A DNA stretch of 64,000 nt from Actinomadura sp. HBU206391 (GTDB lineage: Bacteria; Actinomycetota; Actinomycetes; Streptosporangiales; Streptosporangiaceae), in assembly GCF_014323665.1 (NCBI RefSeq), contig NZ_JABVEB010000013.1, positions 1 through 64,000 of the forward strand, given 5' to 3'. Shown here piece after piece: positions 34,968 through 43,600 of this stretch; position 1 is the first letter of the stretch, and each line of letters begins with the position of its first letter. The notes beneath the pieces were generated by a model. The model worked only from the letters and a program-made list of their open reading frames with translations. It searched no databases and was not told the origin of the DNA. Both the position numbers and the translations under genes were made by a program.

Positions 34968-35716
34968 TAGGCGGCCTTCAGGGCTCGTAGAGCGGTGAGT
35001 TCCATATCGGTCGGCGGCGCGGTGGTGCCGATGGTGTCGGCTGTCTTGAGCGGCCAGCCGGTGGCGGCGTGGACCTGTTCGACGGTGACGCCGGGGTGCA
35101 GGTCGGTGAGGACGAGCTCGGCGGTGCCGGGATCGGGACGCAGGATGCCGAGGTCGGTGATGACCGCCACGGGGCCCTTGCCGCGCAGGCCGAGGCGTTC
35201 GCGGTCGCCGGGCCCGGAGCCGTGGCCGACGGAGGTGACGAAGTCGAGCCGGTCCACGAAGTTGCGGGTCGAGTGGCGCAGCACGATGAGCACCTCGCCG
35301 CAGCCGGCGGCGATCTCCGGTGCCCCGCCGGCGCCGGGCAGACGGCCTTCCGGCCGGTCCGGGCCACGGTCGACGACAGTGGTGTTGATGTTGGCGTGCC
35401 GGTCGAGCTGCGCCGCCCCGAGAAAGCCGACGTCGATCCGGCCGGCCTGCAGCCAGTAGTTGAACATCTCCGGCACCGACACCACGGCGTCGGCGGTGTC
35501 GGCGAGTTCGCCGTCCCCGATCGACAGCGGCAGCCTGGTCGGTTTGGCGCCGAGGGCACCCGACTCGTAGATGAGGACGAGGTCGGGTGCGGCGGTGCGG
35601 CGGGCCAGGTTGGCGGCCGTGCTGGGCAGGCCGATGCCGACGAAGCAGGTCTTCGCGGCGGTGAGGGCACGGGACGCGTTGACGGTCATCAGCTCGTCGG
35701 GGGTCCAGTCGTTCAT
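34967..35716 (-). CDS. CoA-transferase subunit B (GctB/CatJ/IpdB type)
   Basis: A 249-residue beta subunit of a family I CoA-transferase. The start FVGIGLPSTAANLARRTAAP and the segment LVLIYESGALGAKP, which holds the likely catalytic glutamate, identify it. FVTSVGHGSGPGDRERLGL and GPVAVITDLGIL are further family landmarks. With the A subunit it moves CoA between a dicarboxylate or oxo acid and an acyl-CoA. Glutaconate, 3-oxoadipate (CatI/CatJ) and steroid-ring (IpdAB) enzymes share this type, so the acid is undefined. It is the last gene of a leftward operon headed by a luciferase-like oxidoreductase. Confidence 0.87.
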   Translation of the reverse strand: MNDWTPDELMTVNASRALTAAKTCFVGIGLPSTAANLARRTAAPDLVLIYESGALGAKPTRLPLSIGDGELADTADAVVSVPEMFNYWLQAGRIDVGFLGAAQLDRHANINTTVVDRGPDRPEGRLPGAGGAPEIAAGCGEVLIVLRHSTRNFVDRLDFVTSVGHGSGPGDRERLGLRGKGPVAVITDLGILRPDPGTAELVLTDLHPGVTVEQVHAATGWPLKTADTIGTTAPPTDMELTALRALKAA

Positions 35717-36537
35717 CGGGCGGACGCCCCCTCGGTCTGCAGGATGTTCTCTCGGATCCAGGCGGTGAACCGCTCACGGTCGCGGGCGATCGGGTCCCAT
35801 GCCTGGTAGAAGTCGTTGTCGCGGACCGAGTACCCGGCGGCGTACGACGGGTGGGCGCCGCCCGGCACCTCCGCGACGGCGGTGACCACCCAGCTGGGCA
35901 GCACCACGCCACCGGGGCGCGGTTCCAGCCTGTCGACCAGTTCCTCGACGGTGACCAGCACCCGCTTCGCCGAGAGCGCGGCCTCCTTCTGCACCCCGGT
36001 CAGGCCCCACAGCTGGACGTTGCCGTCGCGGTCGGCCTGCTGGGCGTGGATGACGGTGACGTCGGGGTTCAGCGCCGCGACCGCGGCGAGCTCCTCGCCG
36101 GTGAAGGGACAGACGACCGTCGACACCGTGTCGGTACGCTCCGGCAGCTCGGTGCCCCGGTACCCGCGCAGTACGGCGAAGGGCAGCCCTGAGGCACCGG
36201 CGACATAGCGGTTGGCCATGCCGGCGTGGCTGTGCTCGTCGACTTCCAGAGCGCGCGGCCAGCCGTTCTCGACGGCGTCGCGGAAGCGGTGCAGCGATCC
36301 GACGCCGGGGTTGCCGCCCCAGGAGAAGACCAGCTTCCGCACCAGGCCGGCCCCGATCAGCTGGTCGTAGATGACGTCTGGCGTCATCCGGATCAGGGTG
36401 AGGTCGGTGATGCCCTGCCGGATGACCTCGTGAGCGGCGGCGAAGGGGATGAGGTGGGTGAAGCCCTCCATGGCGACGGTGTCGCCGTCATGGATCAGCT
36501 CCGCCACCGCGTCGTGGAGTGTGCGGATATCAGTCAT
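35713..36537 (-). CDS. CoA-transferase subunit A (GctA/CatI/IpdA type)
   Basis: A 274-residue alpha subunit overlapping subunit B by 4 bp. Family landmarks are the start VAELIHDGDTVAMEGFTHLI, LVFSWGGNPGVGSLHRFRDA, and NPDVTVIHAQQADRDGNVQL. The CoA-binding glycine region GFTHLIP is present. It acts in the cytoplasm with subunit B and probably activates an organic acid produced by the surrounding oxidoreductases so that it can be cleaved thiolytically. It lies directly downstream of the IclR gene. Confidence 0.87.
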   Translation of the reverse strand: MTDIRTLHDAVAELIHDGDTVAMEGFTHLIPFAAAHEVIRQGITDLTLIRMTPDVIYDQLIGAGLVRKLVFSWGGNPGVGSLHRFRDAVENGWPRALEVDEHSHAGMANRYVAGASGLPFAVLRGYRGTELPERTDTVSTVVCPFTGEELAAVAALNPDVTVIHAQQADRDGNVQLWGLTGVQKEAALSAKRVLVTVEELVDRLEPRPGGVVLPSWVVTAVAEVPGGAHPSYAAGYSVRDNDFYQAWDPIARDRERFTAWIRENILQTEGASAR

Positions 36538-36555
36538 GTCTTTCGCTAACTCAGT

Positions 36556-37401
36556 TCAGTCGGCCCAGTTGAGCGAATGGCTCAGGCCTAGCTCGATGTC
36601 GGCGGCCGCCTCTCGCACCAGCGGGACCAGCGACCGCATCTCCTCGACCGACTTGCGGCCGATGTGCGTGGAAAGATTGATCGCCGCGCGGGCCCGTCCC
36701 ATGCGGTCCCGCACCGGAACGGCGATGGCGACCAGGCCCTCCTCGAGCTCCTGGTTGACGAGGGCATAGCCCTCCTCGCGCACCTTCCTCAGCTCGGCGC
36801 GGAACTCGTCCGGATCGGTGATGGTCCGGGGCAGCGCCGGCGTCAGCTCGTACGTCCGCAGGTAGTGCTCGAGGTCGGCCGGCGGCAGGTTCGCCAGCAG
36901 GACCCGTCCCATCGCCGTCGCGTTCGCCGGACGCCGGGCTCCGACGTTGACCGAGATCGTCATCAACGCCGGGCCGGGGACGCGCACGACGTAGACCACG
37001 TCCCCGCGGTCGAGGATCGACCCCTCGCTGGCCTCACCCGTCTCGGCGACCAGCTTCTCCAGGCGGGGCAGCGCGATGTCGGGGAACGACAGCGCCGACA
37101 GGTACGAGTAGCCGAGCTCCAGAACCTGGGGGGTGAGCTCGTAGCGGTTGTTCTTGCCGTACACGTAGCCGAGCTCGCACAGCGTCAGCAGGAAGCGGCG
37201 TACCGCGGCGCGGGTGAGCCCGGCCTCCTGAGCTATCTCGGAGACCGTCATCGACGGGCGTTCGGCGTTGAACACGCGGATGATCGCCAGGCCGCGTTCC
37301 AGCGACCGGACGAAGTCGCGTGAACGTTCGTCGTCGCCTGCGGGCTGCTCGTCCAACTCGCCGCCGCTCTTCGCATCAACAGACGGTGAGACGGGTACCA
37401 C
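36556..37401 (-). CDS. IclR-family transcriptional regulator (PcaR-like)
   Basis: A 281-residue regulator. After a 30-residue acidic lead comes the winged helix FVRSLERGLAIIRVFNAERP, then VSEIAQEAGLTRAAVRRFLL; the effector domain spans DIALPRLEKLVAETGEASEG to AINLSTHIGRKSVEEM. It is closest in style to PcaR/CatR regulators of aromatic and dicarboxylate catabolism. GTG 37401 has AGGAGG seven bases upstream. It is embedded in the leftward operon and probably controls both divergent operons through a dyad near 40073. Confidence 0.9.
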   Translation of the reverse strand: MVPVSPSVDAKSGGELDEQPAGDDERSRDFVRSLERGLAIIRVFNAERPSMTVSEIAQEAGLTRAAVRRFLLTLCELGYVYGKNNRYELTPQVLELGYSYLSALSFPDIALPRLEKLVAETGEASEGSILDRGDVVYVVRVPGPALMTISVNVGARRPANATAMGRVLLANLPPADLEHYLRTYELTPALPRTITDPDEFRAELRKVREEGYALVNQELEEGLVAIAVPVRDRMGRARAAINLSTHIGRKSVEEMRSLVPLVREAAADIELGLSHSLNWAD

Positions 37402-37450
37402 GTGAAGACCTCCTGGCGGACGGGGCGGTGGGCGACGGCCCGTGGACTTT

Positions 37451-38224
37451 CTATCGAATGTACGAGGCACCGTTCACGTCCAGCGTGGCCCCCGTGAGAC
37501 TAGGGCATGCGTCGGTCGCGAGAAAGGCCACGAGCGATGCCAGTTCGTCGGCCTCGACCAGCCGGCCCATCGTCAGCCCGTCCGCCACCGCCTGCTTGGC
37601 CGATTCGTCCTGCCCTGCGATCGCCATGCCCGCGTTGACGACTCCCGGGGCCAGCACGTAGACCCGCAGACCCTGCCGCGCGAAGTTGCGGGCGAACGTC
37701 TGGGCGAGATTGCGGATCGCGGCCTTCGACGCGGCGTAGGATGTGCGGTCGATGAGCCGTGAGCCCATTTCCGCCGCCCAGCTCGACAGCACGATGATGG
37801 TGCCGGATCCGCGCGCGACGAAGTAGCGGGTCGCCTCGCGCATCAGGGCGCCCGCCCCGATGACGTTGACCTGCAGGGCCTCCTGCCAGCCCGCGTCCCA
37901 TGTCTCGTCCGGTGCGTCGATCGGCGTCTCCGGGTTGACCGCCGCGTTGAGCACCAGGACGTCGATGTCCCGGTCCCATTCGAGTGCCGAGCGCCAGAGG
38001 TCGCGTGCGCCGGCGGGTGTCGAGAGGTCGGCCTGGAGCAGCAGCTTCTGGTCGCCGGAGAGCGCCTCGACGGCGCGCTCGGCGCCGTCGCGCTCGGTGC
38101 GGTACTGCGCGATGACGTTCGCGTTCGCACTCGTGAGCGCCCGCGCGGTCACCGCTCCGATGCCACGGGAGGCGCCCGTGAGCAGCACGGTGCGACCTGC
38201 GAGCGCGTTCTGGTCGAGAGTCAC
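37451..38224 (-). CDS. SDR-family oxidoreductase
   Basis: A 257-residue classical SDR: TGASRGIG at residues 15-22, LNAAVN in place of NNAG near 90, catalytic Ser in IIVLSSWAA near 140, and YAASK near 158. The end LTGATLDVNGASYI is the usual C-terminal signature. It oxidises or reduces a hydroxyl or keto group using NAD(P). It lies in the leftward operon between a second SDR (8-base gap) and the IclR gene, so it probably processes the same compound. Confidence 0.9.
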   Translation of the reverse strand: MTLDQNALAGRTVLLTGASRGIGAVTARALTSANANVIAQYRTERDGAERAVEALSGDQKLLLQADLSTPAGARDLWRSALEWDRDIDVLVLNAAVNPETPIDAPDETWDAGWQEALQVNVIGAGALMREATRYFVARGSGTIIVLSSWAAEMGSRLIDRTSYAASKAAIRNLAQTFARNFARQGLRVYVLAPGVVNAGMAIAGQDESAKQAVADGLTMGRLVEADELASLVAFLATDACPSLTGATLDVNGASYIR

Positions 38225-38232
38225 CTGAACTC

Positions 38233-39024
38233 CTAGTGGATTCCGCCGTCGACGTTGATCAGTTGACCGGTGATGCCCGATGACAGGTCGCTGGTGAGGA
38301 ACGCGATCGCGTCGGCGACCTCGGCCGCGGTGGCGATCCGGCCGAGCGAGGTGGCGCGCGCCGACCGCTCGAGCGCCTCGTCCACCTGCAGCCCTGTCGT
38401 CTCGCGGCGGGACGCCATGCGCGAGCGCAGCGCGTCGGTGGCGATCGGGCCCGGGGCCACGGCGTTGACCCGGATACCGTCAGGCCCGAGCGCGAGCGCC
38501 GCCGACCGGACGATGCCGAGTGCCGCGTGCTTGCTGGCGGCGTACGACGTGATGTTGGGATCGCCCCGCCAGGAGTTCAGCGAGGCCACCACCGTGATCG
38601 CCCCGCCCGGGCCGAGCCGCGGCGACGCGTGTTTGATCGTGCAGGCCACGCCGCGGGCGTTGATGGAGAGCACCCGGTCGAAGTCGGTGAGGTCCATCTC
38701 CGCTGGGCGCTGCCAGGACGGAACCACGCCGGCGGCCGCCACGACCGCGTCGATCCCGCCCAGCAGCCGTGCCGACTCGGCCACGGCCGCACGCATCGAA
38801 TCCTCGTCGCGGACGTCGACGGGCGCGGTGTGCCAGCCGTCCGCCGGTGCGCCGGCGAGCGAGCCGGGCAGGTCGAGCACCACGCCGCATGCGCCCATCT
38901 CGGCGAAGCGCCGCGCGACGACGGCACCGATGCCGTTCGCGCCGCCCGTGACGATCACTCGCCGGCCGGCCAGCAGCGTCCCGGTCGAGGCGGTGGAGCC
39001 GGTCGAGGACGTCGGGGCCGTCAT
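38233..39024 (-). CDS. SDR-family oxidoreductase
   Basis: A 263-residue classical SDR with TGGANGIG near residue 26, the NAD-type acidic residue in GVVLDLPGS, catalytic Ser in VVASLNSW, YAASK near 163, and terminal SGITGQLINVDGGIH. The first 15 residues are a Thr/Ser/Gly-rich tail unusual for the family. Its ATG overlaps the stop of the luciferase-like gene, so the two are translationally coupled. Substrate unknown. Confidence 0.9.
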   Translation of the reverse strand: MTAPTSSTGSTASTGTLLAGRRVIVTGGANGIGAVVARRFAEMGACGVVLDLPGSLAGAPADGWHTAPVDVRDEDSMRAAVAESARLLGGIDAVVAAAGVVPSWQRPAEMDLTDFDRVLSINARGVACTIKHASPRLGPGGAITVVASLNSWRGDPNITSYAASKHAALGIVRSAALALGPDGIRVNAVAPGPIATDALRSRMASRRETTGLQVDEALERSARATSLGRIATAAEVADAIAFLTSDLSSGITGQLINVDGGIH

Positions 39025-39911
39025 CGGGCGCTCGCGGCGTCACGGAGCAGGTCGTGGTCGGCGGCGGCGGTACCGTCGAGAGGATCGACGTCGACGATGA
39101 TCTCGTCGACACCGGCGCGGCCGAGTTCGCCGATCCGGCGGGCGACCTCACCGGCCCGGCCGGCCGACGCGACGAGCCGCAGCACCACCTGCAGGTCCGA
39201 CGGGTCGCGCCCGGCCGCCGAAGCGGCGGAACGAATGGTCGCGATCTCGTCGGCGAGCCGGGCCGGGTCGAGGTCGGGCACCGCCTGCTGGGCCAGCCAG
39301 CCATCGCCGAGCTGCGCCGCGCGCCGCAGCGCCGTCGGGGAGTGACCGCCGACGTAGAGCGGCACCGCGTGTGCGGGAGTGGGCAGCACGAGCGTGTCCC
39401 CCGGCAGGTTGTAGTGAGTGCCGGAGCGGGCGGCCGGACGCCCCGTCCAGCATTCGCGCAGGAGCGTTATCCACTCGACCATACGCGCGCCGCGCGTGTC
39501 GAAAGGCGTGTCGAGGGCGTTGAACTCCTCGCGCAGCCATCCCGCTCCGATGCCCAGCGCGACCCGTCCTCCGGACAGCGCGTCGATGCTCGCGACCTGC
39601 TTGGCGAGCAGCACCGGGTTGCGCTGCGGGAGCACGAGCGCGGCGGTGCCGAGCCGTACGCGCTCGGTGACCGCGGCGGCCGCGGCCAGTGCGACGAGGG
39701 CTTCGAGGTAGGGGGTGTCGGTCGGCCAGGTCGCCTTGCCGTCGGCAGCGAACGGGTAGTGCGACTCGATGACGGTCGGCAGCACCACGTGGTCGCTGAC
39801 CCAGAGGGAGTCGAACCCCGCCAGCTCCAGTTCGCGCGCGTGGGGGGCCAGGGACGGCCCGGCCGCCGCGTTCCCCGTGTGCGGCAGCTTGACGCCGATC
39901 CGCATGGTCAT
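39021..39911 (-). CDS. Luciferase-like (probably F420-dependent) oxidoreductase
   Basis: A 296-residue LLM-class flavin/F420 enzyme. Typical stretches are MRIGVKLPHTG, DSLWVSDHVVLPT, RVRLGTAALVLPQRNPVLLA and GRVALGIGAGWLREEFNAL, and the PLYVGGHSPTALRRAAQLGD segment near residue 195. The sequence resembles actinomycete F420-dependent enzymes of the TIGR03619 kind. It heads the leftward operon; ATG 39911 gives MTMRIG and ATG 39905 is an alternative. It may carry out hydride transfer or oxygenation of the imported substrate. Confidence 0.87.
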   Translation of the reverse strand: MTMRIGVKLPHTGNAAAGPSLAPHARELELAGFDSLWVSDHVVLPTVIESHYPFAADGKATWPTDTPYLEALVALAAAAAVTERVRLGTAALVLPQRNPVLLAKQVASIDALSGGRVALGIGAGWLREEFNALDTPFDTRGARMVEWITLLRECWTGRPAARSGTHYNLPGDTLVLPTPAHAVPLYVGGHSPTALRRAAQLGDGWLAQQAVPDLDPARLADEIATIRSAASAAGRDPSDLQVVLRLVASAGRAGEVARRIGELGRAGVDEIIVDVDPLDGTAAADHDLLRDAASAR

Positions 39912-40219
39912 GGGACAACGACCCTTCTCTACTACGCGCGCCCGGCTGGCACTGCGCGGATACGCCGACGAGCGGGGCGCCGCATGGTCCGAGCCGACAC
40001 GGGGCTGCTCCGGCGGTGACGCCGAGGCGAAAGCAGGCGGCGTGATGGCCGCATGGTATTGACAGGCCGTCTGTGCGTCAAGCGCACGATTGCTCGCTAT
40101 GAGGTGCGTTGTACGTCTTGCGCCCATCGGAACGATATGCGAGCATCTCCCGAAATGCATCGCGGCCAGGCCTGCGCCGACGTTTGGGCTGGTCAAGCCG
40201 CTGGGAGGTAGCGGAATAG
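39912..40219. promoter_or_regulatory. Divergent promoter region with a 15-bp dyad
   Basis: This 308-base gap separates the two catabolic operons. TTGACA (40059-40064) is a good -35 box, and GTGCG-TCAAG-CGCAC (40073-40087) is a perfect 5-bp-arm dyad placed within the presumed promoter. PcaU/PcaR-type IclR regulators bind 15-bp dyads of similar form (ending CGCAC), so the IclR protein encoded at 36556 is the likely ligand. Nothing else is recognised. Confidence 0.5.
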
Positions 40220-41176
40220 ATGGTAGCCACCACTCGAAGACATGGAACGCTGACGGGGCTGGACCACATCGGCATCGGTGTGTCGGACATGACGGCATCG
40301 CTGGCGTTCTATGCCGAACTGGGGTTCACCGACGTCGCCTTCGACTACGCGGGACCACTGCCGGGGCTGAGCGGGGTCACCGGATACGACGGCACCGAAG
40401 CGCGTGTGGTGTTCCTCCGCACCCGTAACCCCACGGTGCTGGGCCGAGCGTCGATCAAGCTGGTGCAGATCACCGATCGGCCGTCGCCACCGGCCCCCGA
40501 GGGGCAGGCCTGGGGCGAGCCGGGGATCTGCGAAGTGTGCGTGCACGTCAACGGTCAGAGCGACTTCTATCGCGAGCTCGTCGCACGCGGGCACACCGGG
40601 CTGATGGAGCCCAACGAGGCCGACCTCCCGCCGTACGAGACCCACTGCGGCCTGTCCTACGTCGCCGATCCCGACGGCGCCAAGATCGAGCTCATCGAGT
40701 GGTCGACGCTCGAAGCCGGCTGGCCGGTCGAGCCAGGCCCGCAGGGCGTCAACCACGTCGCGTTCGGCGTGGCCGACATCGAGCGCACGCGAAGCTTCTA
40801 CCAGGGGCTCGGCTTCACCGGGCAGCTGTTCGAGTCCGACGGGTACTTCGAGCCGATGCACCCGTGGTTTCACCCCCGCACTCCGCCGCGCCAGCGGATG
40901 ATGCTGCTCACCAGCCCGCTCGGCGGCGCGCTCGAGCCCGTACAGCACTATCCGCCGTCGCCCGACATGCGCGGCGAGTGGGGCCACCTCGGCACCTTCG
41001 AGTTCGCCGTGGGCGCGCGGTGCATCGACAGCGCCATCGAGCACCTGGCCGCCGGCGACATCGCGCTCGTCGGCGAACCGGCCACGATCGACCTCGGAGA
41101 CGGGGCCACCTGGCGCTACGCGTACTTCAAGGATCCCGACGACCTGTACGTCTGCGTCACGGAGGTTCGCGCGTGA
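40220..41176 (+). CDS. Two-domain VOC-family enzyme (dioxygenase-like)
   Basis: A 318-residue protein with two VOC modules. Module one starts LTGLDHIGIGVSDMTASLAF with a metal-type His and includes DPDGAKIELIEW; module two starts GVNHVAFGVADIERTRSFYQ and ends YFKDPDDLYVCVTEV. The duplicated arrangement matches extradiol-type dioxygenases and isomerases, so ring cleavage or a related rearrangement is possible. The last metal ligand in module two is not obvious. It is the first gene of the rightward operon and its stop overlaps the ABC ATPase start. Confidence 0.82.
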   Translation: MVATTRRHGTLTGLDHIGIGVSDMTASLAFYAELGFTDVAFDYAGPLPGLSGVTGYDGTEARVVFLRTRNPTVLGRASIKLVQITDRPSPPAPEGQAWGEPGICEVCVHVNGQSDFYRELVARGHTGLMEPNEADLPPYETHCGLSYVADPDGAKIELIEWSTLEAGWPVEPGPQGVNHVAFGVADIERTRSFYQGLGFTGQLFESDGYFEPMHPWFHPRTPPRQRMMLLTSPLGGALEPVQHYPPSPDMRGEWGHLGTFEFAVGARCIDSAIEHLAAGDIALVGEPATIDLGDGATWRYAYFKDPDDLYVCVTEVRA

Positions 41177-41961
41177 GCGCTCTGGAGAAGACGGCCGCCG
41201 TTGAAGAGACGACGCCGATCGTCGCGCTGCGCGACCTCCGCAAGTCGTTCGGCGACCTCGAGGTGCTGCGCGGCATCGACCTGGACGTCTTCGCCGGCGA
41301 GCACGTGGTGATCTTCGGGCCGTCCGGCTCGGGCAAGTCCACCGTGCTGCGCAGCATCAACCTCCTGGAGCCGCCGACCTCGGGATCGCTCAAGGTCGCG
41401 GGCGTCGAGTACGGCCCAGGCCGGCCGGGCGAGCGCGTCGAGCGCCGGGGGAAGGCGCTGGATCTGCGCCGCACCGTCGGGATGGTGTTCCAGCAGTTCA
41501 ACCTGTTCCCGCACCTGACCGCGCTCGACAACGTGGCGCTGCCGCTGCGGTCGGTACGCGGCCTCAAGCGGGGCGACGCCCAGCTGAAATCCGCCGAGGC
41601 ACTGCGCCGGGTGGGGCTGCTGCAGCGAGCGGGCCACTACCCGCAGCAACTGTCCGGGGGGCAGCAGCAACGCGTCGCCATCGCCCGCGCCCTGGCCCTC
41701 GATCCCGAGGTGATGCTCTTCGACGAGCCGACCTCGGCCCTGGACCCGGAACTGGTGGGTGAAGTGCTCAAGACGATGCGAGAGGTCGCCTTGGACGGAA
41801 TGACGATGGTCGTGGTCACCCACGAGCTCGGCTTCGCGAAGGAGATCGGGGACCTGAACGTGTTCATGGAGGACGGCGTGGTCGTCGAGAGCGGGCCTCG
41901 CGGGTTCTTTGAGAACTGCACCAGTCCCCGCGCCCGCGAGTTCATCCTGGCGGTGCGCTGA
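41173..41961 (+). CDS. Polar amino acid ABC importer, ATP-binding protein
   Basis: A 262-residue ATPase of the GlnQ/HisP type: Walker A GPSGSGKST near residue 55, Q-loop VFQQFNLFPHLTALDNV near 108, signature LSGGQQQRVAIARAL near 160, Walker B VMLFDEPTSALDPE near 180, and H-loop VVTHELGFA near 215. GTG 41173 overlaps the upstream stop and has GGAGG eight bases before it. It powers uptake through the next permease. Confidence 0.93.
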   Translation: MSALEKTAAVEETTPIVALRDLRKSFGDLEVLRGIDLDVFAGEHVVIFGPSGSGKSTVLRSINLLEPPTSGSLKVAGVEYGPGRPGERVERRGKALDLRRTVGMVFQQFNLFPHLTALDNVALPLRSVRGLKRGDAQLKSAEALRRVGLLQRAGHYPQQLSGGQQQRVAIARALALDPEVMLFDEPTSALDPELVGEVLKTMREVALDGMTMVVVTHELGFAKEIGDLNVFMEDGVVVESGPRGFFENCTSPRAREFILAVR

Positions 41962-42689
41962 TGTACGACTGGGGACTCATCTGGGACAACCACAGCGCCC
42001 TGCTGAACGGCCTGCTGGTCGCCCTGAAGGTGTCGCTGTGCGCCGTGGTCATCTCGATCGCCGGCGGTCTGTTGCTCGCCATCATGCGGTTGGCGCGACA
42101 GCCCTTCTCCTTCATCGCGGCCGTCTACATCAACGTCTTCCGGGGCGTCCCGGCCCTGGTCAGCGTGATCTGGGTGTACTTCGGCGTCTCGTTGCTGCTG
42201 GGCGTGGACTTCAGCGTCTTCCAGGCCGGGGTGATCGCCCTGTCGTTGCTCTACAGCGCGTTCATGGCGGAGATCTTCCGGTCGGCGCTCAGCGCCATCC
42301 CGGCCGGGCACCGTGAGGCGGGACAGGCCCTCGGCATGCGGCCGATCCGCGTGTTCTTCTCGGTCGTCCTGCCCCAGGCGGTCAAGATCGCGTTGCCGAA
42401 CATCGGCAGCATGTACATCGGCATGGTGAAGGACACGTCCACCTTCACGGTCATCGGTCTGCTCGAGGTCGTCCGGGTCACCCAGAACGTGGTCTCGCAG
42501 ACCTTCCAGCCGTTCGTGCTCTACACGGCGGCCGCTGCGATCTACGTGCTCGCGGCGTTCGTCATCGACCTGGTGTTCCGGCTCATCGAAGGGGCCTACG
42601 CCAGCCCGCCCAGCGGGGCGGTGTCCCGGCTCCTGCGCTCGCGTCAGCAGCGCCGCATCAAGCAGCTCATGGTCGACCTCGGCTCATGA
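41961..42689 (+). CDS. Polar amino acid ABC importer, permease
   Basis: A 242-residue permease of the HisM/GlnP type with about five membrane segments. Typical features are the start GLIWDNHSALLNGLLVALKV, the FRGVPALVSVIWVYFG segment, and the ATPase-contacting loop REAGQALGMRPIRVFFSVVLPQ. Its ATG shares one base with the ATPase stop. One permease gene suggests a homodimer. Confidence 0.92.
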   Translation: MYDWGLIWDNHSALLNGLLVALKVSLCAVVISIAGGLLLAIMRLARQPFSFIAAVYINVFRGVPALVSVIWVYFGVSLLLGVDFSVFQAGVIALSLLYSAFMAEIFRSALSAIPAGHREAGQALGMRPIRVFFSVVLPQAVKIALPNIGSMYIGMVKDTSTFTVIGLLEVVRVTQNVVSQTFQPFVLYTAAAAIYVLAAFVIDLVFRLIEGAYASPPSGAVSRLLRSRQQRRIKQLMVDLGS

Positions 42690-42739
42690 GGCTCCACCCC
42701 CTCCCAACCTCGCCTTTTCAGCATCGAAAGAGGAAACCC

Positions 42740-43597
42740 GTGCCCAGAAGCATGAAGTCATGGTCGGCGGTGAGGCGCACCGCTCTGGCGGGCGTCGCCG
42801 TCGTGTCCGCCCTGGTCCTCGCGGCGTGCGGCGGGTCAGATTCCTCCGGCGGCGGCAGTGGCGGCGACGACGCCGGCCTCAACAAGGCCGGGACGCTCAC
42901 CGTGGGGATGAACCTGCAGTTCAAGCCGGAGATGTACCTGGACGCGGCCGGCAAGCCGGCCGGCTACGACGTCGACCTGCTCAACAAGCTGGCCACCGAG
43001 CTGGGCGTCAAGCTCAACATCCAGAACCTCGACTTCAACGGCCTGATCCCCGGCCTGCAGAGCAAGAAGTTCGACATGGTCTCGGTCGGTTTCTCTGCGA
43101 CCGAGGAGCGCAAGAAGGTCATCGACTTCACCCGGGCCTACGTTCCGTACACCAGCGTGCTGGCGGTCGGGCAGAACGACACCTCGCCCGCGACGGTCGA
43201 CAGCTACAACGCCAAGGGCAAGACCATCACGGCGCTGCAGGGCTCCACCGGTGAGCAGCTGGCCAAGAAGTCGTTCCCGCAGGCCAAGGTGAGCAGCTTC
43301 AGCGACCAGAACGCCGCACTGCTCCAGGTGGCGACGGGCCGTGCCCAGGGCAGCGTGGTCGAGGACTACATCCTGGCGCAGTACCAGAAGAGCAACCCGA
43401 ACCAGGTGAAGAAGGCCGCTCTGCCGCAGCCCCTCGACCTGTCCTACGGCGCGTGGGCCGTGCAGAAGGGCAACAGCACGCTGCGGACGAAGCTCGACGC
43501 CTTCCTGTGCAAGGCGCAGAAGGACGGCACCCTCGCCGAGCTGTACAAGAAGGACTTCGAGGTGTCGGAGTTCCCGGCCATGCCGGAGGGCTGCTGA
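42740..43597 (+). CDS. Polar amino acid ABC importer, binding lipoprotein
   Basis: A 285-residue family 3 solute-binding protein with lipobox VLAAC near residue 27 and a Gly/Ser linker. Substrate-fold landmarks are KPAGYDVDLLNKLATELGVK, FDMVSVGFSATEERKKVIDF and ITALQGSTGEQLAKKSFPQA. The Arg of the usual alpha-carboxylate-binding motif is not where I would expect it (SVGFSATEERK is the nearest equivalent), so a modified amino acid or other amine-containing ligand is possible. GTG 42740 follows GAGG; GTG/ATG alternatives downstream exist. Confidence 0.9.
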   Translation: MPRSMKSWSAVRRTALAGVAVVSALVLAACGGSDSSGGGSGGDDAGLNKAGTLTVGMNLQFKPEMYLDAAGKPAGYDVDLLNKLATELGVKLNIQNLDFNGLIPGLQSKKFDMVSVGFSATEERKKVIDFTRAYVPYTSVLAVGQNDTSPATVDSYNAKGKTITALQGSTGEQLAKKSFPQAKVSSFSDQNAALLQVATGRAQGSVVEDYILAQYQKSNPNQVKKAALPQPLDLSYGAWAVQKGNSTLRTKLDAFLCKAQKDGTLAELYKKDFEVSEFPAMPEGC

Positions 43598-43600
43598 GCG

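Noticed and set aside
39769-40062. A 97-codon frame in the divergent catabolic promoter region
   Set aside because: It starts inside and antisense to the luciferase-like gene, has no ribosome site, and overlaps the proposed promoter.
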